A stretch of DNA of 64,000 nt from contig JACPVR010000004.1 of NCBI GenBank assembly GCA_016197405.1, positions 421,487 to 485,486 on the forward strand, given 5' to 3'. Made by a program: the position numbers and the translations under genes. Under the pieces are notes generated by a model, which saw nothing but the letters and a program-made list of their open reading frames with translations, had not been told where the DNA came from and did no database searches. Source of the stretch: Mycobacterium sp. (GTDB taxonomy: Bacteria > Actinomycetota > Actinomycetes > Mycobacteriales > Mycobacteriaceae). Shown here in pieces: positions 1 to 10,178 of this stretch (its first letter is position 1; every line of letters starts with the position of its first letter).

Positions 1-359
1 TCGGAGACCGCGGTGCCCTGCAGCAGCATGGCACCGAGGTCGCACAGGTTGCGCAGACCGGCCTGACAGGACGGGCACGCGCCGCACGACGGGATGAACG
101 ACAGCACGACGTGGTCGCCGGGCTCGAGGCCTTCGACCCCGGGGCCGACCTCGGTCACGATGCCGGCGCCCTCGTGGCCACCGAGGACCGGGAAACCGGC
201 CATCGGGATGTCACCGGTGACCAGATGGTGGTCGGAATGGCACATGCCCGACGCTTCCATCTGGATCTTGACCTCGTCTTTGACGGGGTCGCCTATCTCG
301 ATCTCCTCGATCGTCCACGGCTGGTTGAATTCCCAGATCAGAGCGCCTTTGGTCTTCAT
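1..359 (-). CDS. adhB: Zinc-dependent alcohol dehydrogenase, N-terminal part (AdhB-like)
   Basis: The gene runs off the left edge, so only about 119 N-terminal residues are visible. They form the GroES-like domain of a medium-chain alcohol dehydrogenase: Cys40 and the GHE triplet (His62, Glu63) would bind catalytic zinc, and Cys92/95/98/106 form the structural zinc lobe. The opening residues (MKTKGALIWEFNQPW) resemble the NDMA-dependent, mycofactocin-associated alcohol dehydrogenases, in which the nicotinamide cofactor is not freely exchanged; that assignment is from family memory. The ATG follows an AGGAGAG ribosome site. It is the first gene of the cyp51 locus, as Rv0761c is in M. tuberculosis. 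The likely role is oxidation of an alcohol to an aldehyde in the cytosol. Confidence 0.85.
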   Translation of the reverse strand, partial: MKTKGALIWEFNQPWTIEEIEIGDPVKDEVKIQMEASGMCHSDHHLVTGDIPMAGFPVLGGHEGAGIVTEVGPGVEGLEPGDHVVLSFIPSCGACPSCQAGLRNLCDLGAMLLQGTAVS

Positions 360-394
360 CTCTCCTGCTTTCGAAATAGAGCCACTAGCTCCAG

Positions 395-409
395 ACTAGA
401 GGCTCTAGT
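395..409. promoter_or_regulatory. Perfect palindrome upstream of adhB (operator candidate)
   Basis: ACTAGAG-G-CTCTAGT is a perfect 7-1-7 inverted repeat 36 bases upstream of the adhB start. A degenerate second copy (GAGCCACTAGCTC) lies between it and the gene. No other copy was seen in the window, so it probably serves a regulator specific to adhB. The binder is unknown. Confidence 0.45.
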
Positions 410-455
410 TAGCCACATCACAGTGCCCCCAAGCAACTGCTTGGCCGGGTGATTT

Positions 456-1007
456 TCACCAGATCGCGACGGGCGCCTCGCCGAGCGGGTAATAACCGGC
501 CAGCTTCTCCCCGGCCAGGCTGCGTTCGATGCGCTTCTGCATCGTCGGGGTCAGGTCACCGGACTCGATGAGCTTCATGAACGCCTTCTGCACATGCCCG
601 AAGTCGAAGAAGTCGCGCTGCCACTCGATCTTCAGATCCCCGTTGAGCCGGAACCAGCTGCCGCCGATGCCGTAGATCTCATCGCGTGCGCCATCGCTCT
701 TGTTGGCGATCTGCTTCCAGAACCCGACGATCTCCCCGAGCTTGTCGTCGATGAGCACCTTCTGGTACTCGTAGACCCAGTTCTCCAGGCCTTCCATCTC
801 CAGGCCCAGCGCGACATCGCGGATCTCCTCGCGACCGACGCACATGACATCTTCCTTGGGACCGATGTTCCAGCCGTAGGTGGCGTCCTCGGTGTAGAAA
901 TCGGCCAGGGGCTTCCAGTCACCGGCCGCCTCGGCATCCTTGTTGGCCTGCAGCCAACGGTCGACCCATGCTTCGTAGTCTGAGCGACTCGCCTTTGAAT
1001 CAGTCAC
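456..1007 (-). CDS. NTF2/SnoaL-like fold protein (Rv0762c-like)
   Basis: This 183-residue protein has the cystatin-like alpha+beta fold seen in SnoaL, ketosteroid isomerase and scytalone dehydratase relatives: an N-terminal helical part (ADFYTEDATYGW), then strands with many aromatic residues. No catalytic residue can be assigned with confidence. Its place at the end of the ferredoxin-cyp51-SDR-cyp123 operon, 12 bases after the ferredoxin stop, matches Rv0762c in M. tuberculosis, of similar length. It starts at GTG. It could bind or isomerise a hydrophobic product of the neighbouring P450s, but that is inference from context and fold alone. Confidence 0.75.
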   Translation of the reverse strand: MTDSKASRSDYEAWVDRWLQANKDAEAAGDWKPLADFYTEDATYGWNIGPKEDVMCVGREEIRDVALGLEMEGLENWVYEYQKVLIDDKLGEIVGFWKQIANKSDGARDEIYGIGGSWFRLNGDLKIEWQRDFFDFGHVQKAFMKLIESGDLTPTMQKRIERSLAGEKLAGYYPLGEAPVAIW

Positions 1008-1019
1008 AGTCCTTGCCTT

Positions 1020-2583
<1,564 letters not shown>

Positions 2584-2587
<4 letters not shown>

Positions 2588-3411
2588 TGGGCTGGCATCC
2601 CTTCCTCGCCGAGGGCGAGTTTCTGTCGATCTTTCTTGGTCGCCAACGGTGCTTCGGGCTGCAGTTCCATATTGGCGATGAAGCCGCCGCGGGGTGTCTC
2701 GGCGACGAACGTGATGGCACGTGCGAGGTCGGAGGCCCGCAGGAAATAGTCGTGACGGGCCTGTCCCCATTTCGCCCAGTCCTCCAGTGCGGGACCGATC
2801 GACTCGGCGGGCAGACTCCAGCCCATCGACGTCTTGGTGGGGCCGGGGTGCACGATCGACGCACGGACGCCGGTGCCTTCCAGCTCCATCTGGAAGTTGG
2901 TGACCATGGCCACCAGGGCAGCCTTGGCGGCGCCGTAGGCGCCCATGTGCGGGCGCTGGCGCAGGGCGACGTCGGAGCCGACGAAGATCAGATCACCGCG
3001 CTGGCGTTCGAGCATCCCGGGGAGGACGGCGGCGGCCAGCCGATTGGCGCCGACCAGGTGGATCTGCAGCTGTGAGTTGAAATCCTCGGTGCTGATATCG
3101 GCGAGCTTGCCGAAGTAGGTATCGCCCGCACCGGCCACCAACACCTCGATATCACCAAGTGCGTCAACGGCGTTGGCCACGAACGAGGTGACCGAGTCCG
3201 GGTCGGTGACATCGAGCCGGAAGCCGACGGCTTCGCCGCCGTCGGCTCGGATCTTGCCCACCAGGTCATCGAGCTTCTCCACGCGACGGGCGCCGAGTGC
3301 GACCGGGAATCCGCGCGCTGCGAGTTCGAGTGCGGTCGCCTCACCGATACCGGCCGACGCGCCCGCCACGATGGCCGGCCGTCGCTCGGGAAGGGGATCG
3401 AAGCGGGGCAT
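2584..3411 (-). CDS. Short-chain dehydrogenase/reductase (Rv0765c-like)
   Basis: This classical SDR of 275 residues has the dinucleotide-binding motif GASAGIG at residues 17-23 and a Ser146/Tyr159/Lys163 catalytic set (YGAAK). It lies between the two P450 genes: its ATG directly follows the stop of the CYP123-like gene and its own stop overlaps the cyp51 start. The arrangement suggests it oxidises an alcohol made by one of the P450s, or reduces a ketone intermediate. Cofactor preference and substrate are not visible. The same gene order occurs in M. tuberculosis (Rv0766c-Rv0765c-Rv0764c). Confidence 0.9.
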
Positions 3412-4626
3412 TTATACAACCTCCACGGTCATGGGTAGATGAGCGAATCCGCGGACGTTGCTGGAATGAACGCGGACGGCATTGGCCTCGTCGACCTCGA
3501 AGCCGCGGATTCGCTTGAACAACTCGGTCAGCGCAACCCGGGCTTCCATCCGGGCCAGGTGAGCGCCCAGGCAGAAATGTGCACCGCTGCCGAAACTCTG
3601 TAGCTTGGAGCCGATTTCGCGGCCGATGATGAACTCGTCCGGCTTCTCGAAGGCGCGCTCGTCGCGATGCGCCGACCCGGGAAGCAACAACAGCACGTCA
3701 CCCTCGGGTATCACCGTGCCGTAGAACTCCAGCTCGCCGGAAACCAGCCGGGCGAGGATCTGGCTGGAGGTGTCGTAGCGCAGGGTCTCCTCGACCCACA
3801 GCGGGATACGGCTCAGGTCTTCGTAGACCGGCGTCAGCTGTCCGGGATTGCGATGACCCCAGAAGGCGGCATTGGCAAGGAGTTTGGTGGTGGTCTCGTT
3901 TCCCGCGATGACCATCAGGAACATGAAACCGATGATCTCTTCGTCGGTGAGCCGGTCACCGTCGATCTCGGCCTCCAGCAGCGCGGAGGTCAGGTCATCG
4001 CTGGGCTTCTTGCGGCGTTCGGCGACCATGTCCTGGTAGTAGACGATCAGATTGAGCGAAGCCTCGATCGCCTCGGCGGGAACGTCGGTGACGCCGTCCT
4101 CACGGTGCATCACACCGTCGGCCCAGGCGCGCACCTGGTCGCGGTCGGACTGGGGGACACCCATGAGTTCGGAGATGACGTCCATCGGCAGCTTGCCCGC
4201 GAACTCGGCCACGTAGTCGACCGTCGAGCCGCCGTCGGCCTTCTCCATCATGACGTCCAGATGCTGCACGGCGATCTCGGTGACCCGCGGCTCCAGCTCG
4301 CGGATGCGGCGCGGGGTGAAGCCCTTGGACACCAGGGTGCGCAGCCGCAGGTGGCCGGGATCGTCCATCGCCAGGAACGACATGGTCTTGGAGGCGTGCG
4401 GCCCGCGCGAAACCGGATCCAGAGAGACACCTTCACGGTTGGACAGGGTGGTGCTGTTCCGGAATCCGGCGAGCACGTCGGCATGCCGGGACAGCGCCCA
4501 GAAGCCGAGGTCGGCGTTTCGGTACAGCGGCGCCTCGTCACGGAGCCGCTTGTAGTACGGGTACGGATCCTCGTGGAAGTCGTAGTCGTACGGGTCGAGA
4601 AGTGGCTTCTCGGTCTGGACTGTCAT
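3412..4626 (-). CDS. cyp123: Cytochrome P450, CYP123-like
   Basis: This 404-residue soluble bacterial P450 has the oxygen-binding I-helix motif AGNETT (241-246), ExxR in EETLR (Glu280, Arg283) and the haem motif FGSGAHFCLG with Cys352. It is the first structural gene after the TetR regulator, whose TGA overlaps its ATG. It corresponds in position to Rv0766c (cyp123) of M. tuberculosis, whose substrate is unknown. The family name rests on synteny and general similarity, not on a percentage identity I could calculate. Electrons probably come from the ferredoxin three genes downstream. Confidence 0.88.
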   Translation of the reverse strand: MTVQTEKPLLDPYDYDFHEDPYPYYKRLRDEAPLYRNADLGFWALSRHADVLAGFRNSTTLSNREGVSLDPVSRGPHASKTMSFLAMDDPGHLRLRTLVSKGFTPRRIRELEPRVTEIAVQHLDVMMEKADGGSTVDYVAEFAGKLPMDVISELMGVPQSDRDQVRAWADGVMHREDGVTDVPAEAIEASLNLIVYYQDMVAERRKKPSDDLTSALLEAEIDGDRLTDEEIIGFMFLMVIAGNETTTKLLANAAFWGHRNPGQLTPVYEDLSRIPLWVEETLRYDTSSQILARLVSGELEFYGTVIPEGDVLLLLPGSAHRDERAFEKPDEFIIGREIGSKLQSFGSGAHFCLGAHLARMEARVALTELFKRIRGFEVDEANAVRVHSSNVRGFAHLPMTVEVV

Positions 4627-5264
4627 CGGTCCCCCTTGGCGGTCGACTCGGACGGCGGGGCTTCGCCGTTCAATATCAGGTTGATCACGAAGGTCAGCCG
4701 GTCGGCGATCTGGTGGTAAGTGAATGCGCCGCTCCCGGCTTGGACGAGGGCGCCGAAGAATGTCATCTCCAGCGCCCCGACGGTGCGGGAGTCGGCGTCG
4801 GGCCCGAAGGCCGAGGTGATGCGGCGGTGGATCTCGGCGCCGATGCGCTCGCGAACCTTGGTGACCGCTTCGTCGTTGCCCGACATCAGGGCGGTGGTGC
4901 AGGCCGCGGCGACCTCGGGATAGTCGGCGACCACCAGGGCGAGACTGCGAACGACATTGTCGACACGGGTGAGTTTGGTGTCGTTGACGTCGGTGAAGAA
5001 CGGCACCTGCTTGATCAGGTCGAGGTAGACCTCGGCGACGAGATGGTTCTTCGACGAGAAGTAGGTGTAGGCAGTTGCCGGTGCGACATTGGCGCGTTTG
5101 GCGACGGCCCGAACCGTCAGGTCGGCATAGGAGCTCTCCCGCAGCATCTCCATGCCCGCAGTGAGCACTTTGCGGAACGTCTCCTCTTGCCGCCGATTGC
5201 GCGGCGCCGCATCGGTTGCGTGGTCGGGGTTCGAGGTGACAGTCACGATGGACTCACTGGACAC
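4623..5264 (-). CDS. TetR-family repressor of the cyp51/aldA locus
   Basis: An N-terminal helix-turn-helix (LTVRAVAKRANVAPATAYTYF) followed by a helical ligand domain marks a TetR regulator. It is divergent from aldA and its stop overlaps the cyp123 start, so it heads the cyp123-SDR-cyp51-ferredoxin-NTF2 operon. The start is uncertain. The longest ORF (229 residues) would run through a palindromic operator. A GTG inside that palindrome (5264) gives 213 residues, the length I recall for Rv0767c, and a GTG at 5246 gives 207. A start inside its own operator would fit a leaderless, autoregulated gene. Confidence 0.82.
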   Translation of the reverse strand: MSSESIVTVTSNPDHATDAAPRNRRQEETFRKVLTAGMEMLRESSYADLTVRAVAKRANVAPATAYTYFSSKNHLVAEVYLDLIKQVPFFTDVNDTKLTRVDNVVRSLALVVADYPEVAAACTTALMSGNDEAVTKVRERIGAEIHRRITSAFGPDADSRTVGALEMTFFGALVQAGSGAFTYHQIADRLTFVINLILNGEAPPSESTAKGDR

Positions 5265-5270
5265 GTGTCC
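5259..5270. promoter_or_regulatory. Palindromic operator 1 of the TetR/aldA divergent region
   Basis: GGACACGTGTCC is a perfect 12-base palindrome at the start of the TetR gene. A near-identical copy lies about 155 bases away in front of aldA. Two copies, each next to one of two divergent starts, fit autoregulation plus control of aldA by the TetR protein. Binding is inferred. Confidence 0.6.
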
Positions 5271-5369
5271 AAGGTATCCGACGGTGGCCGCTATAGGCAA
5301 GATCTGCGTCAATGATGGCTGTCAACTGCATGTACGGGGTATTGACGCCCGGTGACCGGCACCCGGGCC

Positions 5370-5399
5370 TTGTCATGGGCGCGGGTCTGCGGCTATGTT
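5370..5399 (+). promoter_or_regulatory. Possible aldA promoter
   Basis: TTGTCA and TATGTT are separated by 18 bases and lie about 50 bases before the aldA ATG, with operator 2 just downstream. They resemble -35 and -10 boxes of a housekeeping sigma factor. Mycobacterial promoters are loosely conserved, so this is tentative. Confidence 0.3.
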
Positions 5400-5414
5400 C
5401 GGACGGCAGTCATC

Positions 5415-5426
5415 GGACACATGTCC
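5415..5426. promoter_or_regulatory. Palindromic operator 2, upstream of aldA
   Basis: GGACACATGTCC differs from operator 1 by a single central base and lies 22 bases upstream of the aldA start. Its position, roughly at a transcription start, would block aldA transcription when the TetR protein is bound. Confidence 0.6.
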
Positions 5427-5448
5427 AGATAATTCGGGAGAGTCGCAC

Positions 5449-6918
5449 ATGGCGTTACTGGCCGGCAGGGAAAGTCAGCTGTTCATCGACGGCAAGCTCG
5501 TCGCGGGCGGCGGTGGTGCGTTCGCGACCATCAACCCCGCCACCGAGGATGTGCTCGGGACCGCGGCTGATGCCGACGCCGAGGACATGGGCCGGGCCAT
5601 CGAGGCCGCGCGCCGCGCATTCGACGACACCGACTGGTCGACCGATGTCGAGCTGCGCGTGCGCTGCATCCGTCAGCTGCAGCAGGCGATGCGCGACCAT
5701 GTCGAGGAACTGCGGGATCTGACCATCGCCGAGGTCGGAGCTCCGCGCATGCTCACCTCGGCCGCGCAGCTCGAAGGCCCGGTGGCAGACCTCAGTTTCT
5801 GCGCCGACACCGCCGAGTCCTATGCCTGGACCACCGATCTCGGTATCGCCTCGCCGATGGGCATGAAGACCCACCGCACCGTCGCACGTGAGGCGATCGG
5901 CGTCGTCGGCGCCATCACGCCGTGGAACTTCCCCCACCAGATCAACCTCGCCAAGATCGGTCCGGCGCTGGCCGCGGGCAACACCCTGGTTCTCAAGCCT
6001 GCGCCTGACACCCCTTGGGCGGCAGCAGTACTCGGCGAGCTGATCGCCGAACACACCGACTTCCCCGCGGGTGTCATCAATATCGTCACCTCCAGCGACC
6101 ACAGTGTCGGCGCGTTGCTGTCCAAGGATCCGCGGGTCGACATGGTGTCCTTCACCGGATCGACCAACACCGGCCGGATGGTGATGTCCGACGGGTCGGC
6201 GACGCTGAAGAAGGTATTCCTCGAACTCGGCGGCAAGTCGGCGTTCCTGGTTCTCGATGACGCCGACCTGGCGGGCGCGTGTTCGATGTCGGCCTTCACG
6301 GTCTCGATGCACGCCGGGCAGGGTTGCGCGATCACCACTCGCCTCGTCGTTCCGCGTGCACGGTATGACGAGGCCGTCGAGGCGGCGGCCAAGACCATGG
6401 CAGGGCTGCAGCCCGGGGACCCGAACGATCCCGGAACCATCTGCGGGCCGGTCATCTCCGCGCGACAGCGCGACCGAATCCAGGGCTACCTGGACTCGGC
6501 GATCGCCGAGGGCGGCACGTTCGCCTGCGGTGGCGGGCGTCCCGCCGGCCGAGACCGGGGTTTCTTCATCGAGCCGACCGTCATCGCCGGCCTGGACAAC
6601 AGCGCCACCGTTGCGCGCGAGGAGATCTTCGGTCCGGTGCTCACCGTCATCGCCCACGACGGTGACGACGACGCGGTGCGGATCGCCAATGATTCGCCGT
6701 TCGGACTGTCCGGCACGGTGTTCTCCGCCGACGACGAGCGTGCCGCAGGTGTCGCAGCCCGGATGCGCGTCGGCACCGTCAACATCAACGGCGGCGTCTG
6801 GTATTCGGCGGATATGCCGTTCGGCGGCTACAAGCAATCCGGCATCGGCCGGGAAATGGGCCTGGCAGGTTTCGAGGAGTACCTCGAGACCAAGGCGATC
6901 GCCACGCTGGCCAACTAG
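5449..6918 (+). CDS. aldA: NAD-dependent aldehyde dehydrogenase AldA
   Basis: This 489-residue class I/II aldehyde dehydrogenase has all main catalytic elements: Asn160 in TPWNF, Glu259 in LELGG, and nucleophile Cys293 in GQGCA. It oxidises an aldehyde to an acid with NAD(P). The ATG after CGGGAG gives the same length as Rv0768 (aldA) of M. tuberculosis; the longer ORF is rejected because it would include the operator. The SDR follows 17 bases downstream. A clear paralogue lies at 46826-48376: the segment ARRAFDDTDWSTDVELR is nearly identical in both. Confidence 0.95.
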   Translation: MALLAGRESQLFIDGKLVAGGGGAFATINPATEDVLGTAADADAEDMGRAIEAARRAFDDTDWSTDVELRVRCIRQLQQAMRDHVEELRDLTIAEVGAPRMLTSAAQLEGPVADLSFCADTAESYAWTTDLGIASPMGMKTHRTVAREAIGVVGAITPWNFPHQINLAKIGPALAAGNTLVLKPAPDTPWAAAVLGELIAEHTDFPAGVINIVTSSDHSVGALLSKDPRVDMVSFTGSTNTGRMVMSDGSATLKKVFLELGGKSAFLVLDDADLAGACSMSAFTVSMHAGQGCAITTRLVVPRARYDEAVEAAAKTMAGLQPGDPNDPGTICGPVISARQRDRIQGYLDSAIAEGGTFACGGGRPAGRDRGFFIEPTVIAGLDNSATVAREEIFGPVLTVIAHDGDDDAVRIANDSPFGLSGTVFSADDERAAGVAARMRVGTVNINGGVWYSADMPFGGYKQSGIGREMGLAGFEEYLETKAIATLAN

Positions 6919-6935
6919 GGATCAAGGGAGATCGA

Positions 6936-7697
6936 ATGGGACTTTACGGAGATCAGTTCAAGGACAAGGTCGCCATCGTCACGGGCGCCGGTGGCGGGAT
7001 CGGCCAGGCATACGCCGAGGCGTTGGCCCGTGAGGGCGCCGCCGTCGTGATCGCCGATATCAACACCGACGGTGCGCAGAAGGTCGCCGACGGGATCAAA
7101 GGCGAGGGCGGCAACGCCCTCGCGGTGCGCGTCGATGTATCAGATCCAGAGTCCGCCAAAGAGATGGCAGCTCAGGCGCTTTCGGAGTTCGGTGGAATCG
7201 ACTACCTGGTCAACAATGCCGCAATTTTCGGTGGGATGAAGCTGGACTTCCTGATCACCGTCGACTGGGACTACTACAAGAAGTTCATGAGCGTCAACCT
7301 CGACGGCGCACTGGTCTGCACGCGTGCGGTCTATCGCAAGATGGCCAAGCGTGGCGGCGGCGCGATCGTCAACCAGTCCTCCACGGCGGCGTGGCTGTAT
7401 TCCAACTTCTACGGGCTGGCCAAGGTCGGTATCAACGGCCTGACCCAGCAGCTGGCCACCGAACTGGGCGGGCAGAACATCAGGGTCAACGCCATCGCGC
7501 CCGGACCCATCAACACCGAGGCAAACCGGACCACCACCCCGCAGGAGATGGTCGCCGACATCGTCAAGGGAATCCCGTTGTCGCGCATGGGTGAGCCCGA
7601 GGATCTGGTCGGCATGCTGCTGTTCCTGCTCTCGGATCAGGCGAAGTGGATCACCGGGCAGATCTTCAACGTCGACGGCGGACAGATCATCCGCTGA
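6936..7697 (+). CDS. Short-chain dehydrogenase/reductase (Rv0769-like)
   Basis: This 253-residue classical SDR has the cofactor motif TGAGGGIG (16-23), NNAA in the central strand and Tyr159/Lys163 (YGLAK). It would interconvert a secondary alcohol and a ketone using NAD(P)(H). An AGGGAGA ribosome site precedes the ATG. It is second in the aldA operon, in the same place as Rv0769. The substrate is unknown; the neighbouring aldehyde and beta-hydroxyacid dehydrogenases suggest a short oxidation pathway. Confidence 0.92.
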   Translation: MGLYGDQFKDKVAIVTGAGGGIGQAYAEALAREGAAVVIADINTDGAQKVADGIKGEGGNALAVRVDVSDPESAKEMAAQALSEFGGIDYLVNNAAIFGGMKLDFLITVDWDYYKKFMSVNLDGALVCTRAVYRKMAKRGGGAIVNQSSTAAWLYSNFYGLAKVGINGLTQQLATELGGQNIRVNAIAPGPINTEANRTTTPQEMVADIVKGIPLSRMGEPEDLVGMLLFLLSDQAKWITGQIFNVDGGQIIR

Positions 7698-7736
7698 TGC
7701 CGAGTGAGGGACGAGCGATGAGGAGAAGTGGCGGAT

Positions 7737-8612
7737 ATGACGCGTCCATCGGCTGAGAACATCAAGGTCGGTTATATCGGCCTGGGAAACCAGGGCGCGC
7801 CGATGGCCAAGCGGCTCGCCGACTGGCCGGGCGGCCTCATCGTCTTCGATGTGCGTGCCGATGCCATGACCCCGCTCGTCGAGCTCGGCGCCACGCCGGC
7901 CGACAGCGTGGCCGAGGTCGCGCAAGCCGATGTCATCAGCGTGACCGTGCTCAACGATGCGCAGGTGCGTGATGTGGTCACAGAGCTTGCGGCACACGCC
8001 AAGCCGGGCACGGTGATCGCGATCCATTCCACCATCGAGCCCGGCACCGCGGGTGAGCTGGCCGAGCAGTTGCGGGCCGGCGGTATTCGCATCGTCGACG
8101 CTCCGGTCAGCGGGGGCGCCGGCGCGGCGGAAAAGGGTGAGCTGGCCGTCATGGTCGGCGCCGACGACGAGGCCTACGAGCTGGTCAAGCCGGTGTTCAA
8201 AGCGTGGGCCTCGATGGTCGTCCGCGCAGGTGCGCCCGGCGCGGGAACCCGGATGAAACTGGCCCGCAACATGCTGACCTTCATCGGCTTCGCCGCGGCC
8301 TGCGAGGCGTCCAAGCTCGCCGAGGCCGCCGGTATCGATCTGCAGAAGCTCGGCCGGGTGGTGCGCCACAGCGACGCGCAAAGTGGTGGCCCGGGCGCGA
8401 TCATGGCGCGCGACGACACCAAACCGCTTGAGCCGGATCACTTCTTGTACGACATGTTCGTCCACACCCGCGGGCTGGCCGAAAAGGATCTGCGGTTGGC
8501 ACTCGGACTTGGCGAGGCCACCGGTGTGGAACTTCCATTGGCCGAGATCGCGTTGCGTGACCTGGCCGACGGACTCGGAGTGCCGCACACCGCGGCAAGC
8601 ACGAAGGAGTGA
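7737..8612 (+). CDS. Beta-hydroxyacid dehydrogenase family (HIBADH-like, Rv0770-like)
   Basis: An N-terminal Rossmann domain with GLGNQGAPMA is followed by the signature DAPVSGGAGAAEKG and an all-helical C-terminal domain, as in 3-hydroxyisobutyrate and related 3-hydroxyacid dehydrogenases. The enzyme would oxidise a 3-hydroxyacid with NAD(P). The start chosen is the ATG of MTRPSAEN because the AGGAGA site lies 10 bases upstream of it; the GTG three codons earlier sits only one base after that site. The gene has the position of Rv0770. It is followed 2 bases after its stop by the carboxymuconolactone-decarboxylase-like gene. Confidence 0.88.
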   Translation: MTRPSAENIKVGYIGLGNQGAPMAKRLADWPGGLIVFDVRADAMTPLVELGATPADSVAEVAQADVISVTVLNDAQVRDVVTELAAHAKPGTVIAIHSTIEPGTAGELAEQLRAGGIRIVDAPVSGGAGAAEKGELAVMVGADDEAYELVKPVFKAWASMVVRAGAPGAGTRMKLARNMLTFIGFAAACEASKLAEAAGIDLQKLGRVVRHSDAQSGGPGAIMARDDTKPLEPDHFLYDMFVHTRGLAEKDLRLALGLGEATGVELPLAEIALRDLADGLGVPHTAASTKE

Positions 8613-8614
8613 CG

Positions 8615-9058
8615 ATGGACGAGCTGCGCCGCACCGGCCTGGAGAAGATGAACGAGGTCTACGGCTGGGAGATGCCCGATATGGAGGGCGACCCATACTT
8701 CGACCTGACCGTCGATCACCTCTTCGGCACCATTTGGAACCGGCCGGGCCTGTCGATGCGCGACAAGCGGATCATGACCCTGGTTGCGGTGACCGCGGTC
8801 GGACGCGCCGACCTCGCCGAGATCCAGGTGAACGCCGCCCTGCTCAACGAGGAACTCAGCGACGTCGAGCTCAAGGAGATGGCGGTCTTCCTGACCCATT
8901 ACCTGGGCTTCCCCCTGGGCTCGGCACTCAACGGTGCCGTCGACAAGGTCGTCACGAAGCGCAAGAAGGCCGCGGCGCGGGGTGAGGGCGAAAACAAGAA
9001 GGCCAACGTCGACGCCGCCGTCCGGATGCACAGCGGGAAGTCTCTCGACTCGGACTGA
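8615..9058 (+). CDS. Carboxymuconolactone decarboxylase/AhpD-fold protein (Rv0771-like)
   Basis: This 147-residue all-helical protein of the CMD family includes the typical MRDKRIMTLVAVTAVGR and LTHYLGFP segments. It has no CxxC pair, so an AhpD-type peroxidase role is unlikely. In protocatechuate degradation this family decarboxylates gamma-carboxymuconolactone, but most mycobacterial members have no assigned reaction. The ATG with AAGGAG five bases upstream was chosen over the earlier GTG. It matches Rv0771 by position. Confidence 0.85.
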   Translation: MDELRRTGLEKMNEVYGWEMPDMEGDPYFDLTVDHLFGTIWNRPGLSMRDKRIMTLVAVTAVGRADLAEIQVNAALLNEELSDVELKEMAVFLTHYLGFPLGSALNGAVDKVVTKRKKAAARGEGENKKANVDAAVRMHSGKSLDSD

Positions 9059-9063
9059 AGTTC

Positions 9064-9084
9064 ATACCGTATCGGATACGGTAT
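9064..9084. promoter_or_regulatory. Perfect 10-1-10 palindrome overlapping the next start codon
   Basis: ATACCGTATC and GATACGGTAT form a perfect inverted repeat around one base. The final AT is the start of the ATG at 9083. The 17-base core at 9066-9082 (ACCGTAT-CGG-ATACGGT) matches the operator class found upstream of other operons in this window. A protein bound here would lie on the start codon itself, which suits a leaderless message or a roadblock. Confidence 0.65.
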
Positions 9085-10135
9085 GGATGTGATCCGAGTC
9101 ATCCAGTGGGCCACCGGCACGGTCGGACGCCAAGCGGTGCGGGCTGTGGCAGCGCATCCCGAACTCGCGATCGTCGGCGCCTACGTCTACAGCGATGCCA
9201 AGGCCGGTCGCGACATCGGTGAGATCTGCGGTATCGGCCCGACCGGGGTCATGGCGACCTCGGATGCCGACGAGATCCTCGGGACCGCCGCCGATTGTGT
9301 GCTGTACATGCCGCAGGGTGAGATGAATCCGATGGGTGCGCTCGACGATATCTGTCGGCTGTTGGCATCCGGTAAGAACGTCATCTCGACGGCCGTCACC
9401 GCTTTCATCTACCCGAAGAGCTGCGGGCCTGAGGTCGTGGAGCGGCTGGAGGCGGCGTGTGCGCAGGGCCGAACATCGTTCCACGGCACCGGAATCGAGC
9501 CCGGGTGGGCCGCCGTGGTGCTACCCCTGACGATGTCGGGTCTGTTCGCTCGCATCGACTCCCTACTGGTCCGGGAGCTGCTGGACTACTCCACCTACGA
9601 CAGCGCTGTGATGCTGTTCGACATCATGGGTTTCGGCAAGCACCCCGACGAATCGGTGATCATGGCCGACCCGATCGCACTCGGCGCGACCTTTCGCGCA
9701 CCGTTGATGCTGTTGGCCGACGGCCTCGGCGCGGTCATCGAGGATTTCGAACACCACCGCGAGGTAGCGATCACCGACCATCCCGTCGAGGTCACCGCGG
9801 GCCGCGTCGAAACGGGTACGGTGGCGGCGCAACGCTTCGGTTTGAGCGCCGTGATCGGCGGACGCCGGGCGCTCACCCTTGAGCACATCACCCGGTTGGG
9901 TCCGGATCAGGCCCCGGACTGGCCCACTGGACGCGGGTGGACGGTACAGGTCGAAGGCGCACCGTCGATGGTGCTGGAATCCCGCATCGCGACCCACGGC
10001 GAGGACGAAACCGACCAGGGCTGTCTGGGAACGGCGATGCACGCCGTGCACGCCATCGCGCCGGTGTGCGCCGCGGCGGGGATCGCCACCTTCCTGGACC
10101 TCCCACTGATCACCGGTAGGCACGCGCTCGGTTGA
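9083..10135 (+). CDS. DapB-N-like NAD(P)-binding dehydrogenase
   Basis: This 350-residue protein begins with [14 protein letters not shown], the Rossmann start of the dihydrodipicolinate-reductase/2,4-diaminopentanoate-dehydrogenase-like family that is widespread in mycobacteria. The motif HGTGIEPGW in the middle is typical. The real substrate is usually unknown; reduction of an imine or oxidation of an amine or alcohol would fit the fold. It begins 24 bases after the preceding operon and its start codon lies inside a strong palindrome, so it probably has its own repressed promoter. I do not recall it between Rv0771 and purD in M. tuberculosis, so it may be an insertion. Confidence 0.82.
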   Translation: MDVIRVIQWATGTVGRQAVRAVAAHPELAIVGAYVYSDAKAGRDIGEICGIGPTGVMATSDADEILGTAADCVLYMPQGEMNPMGALDDICRLLASGKNVISTAVTAFIYPKSCGPEVVERLEAACAQGRTSFHGTGIEPGWAAVVLPLTMSGLFARIDSLLVRELLDYSTYDSAVMLFDIMGFGKHPDESVIMADPIALGATFRAPLMLLADGLGAVIEDFEHHREVAITDHPVEVTAGRVETGTVAAQRFGLSAVIGGRRALTLEHITRLGPDQAPDWPTGRGWTVQVEGAPSMVLESRIATHGEDETDQGCLGTAMHAVHAIAPVCAAAGIATFLDLPLITGRHALG

Positions 10136-10178
10136 CCTGCGCCGCTACCGAGGCCGAGCGGCCCGATACAGTGCTTGC

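Noticed and set aside
5455-6837. 460-residue ORF on - opposite aldA
   Set aside because: A mirror frame of a gene with a complete ALDH active site; the product is low in complexity and has no motif.
7140-8696. 518-residue ORF on - opposite the SDR/HIBADH genes
   Set aside because: Shadow of two well-supported + strand genes, rich in Arg, Gly and His and without a domain.
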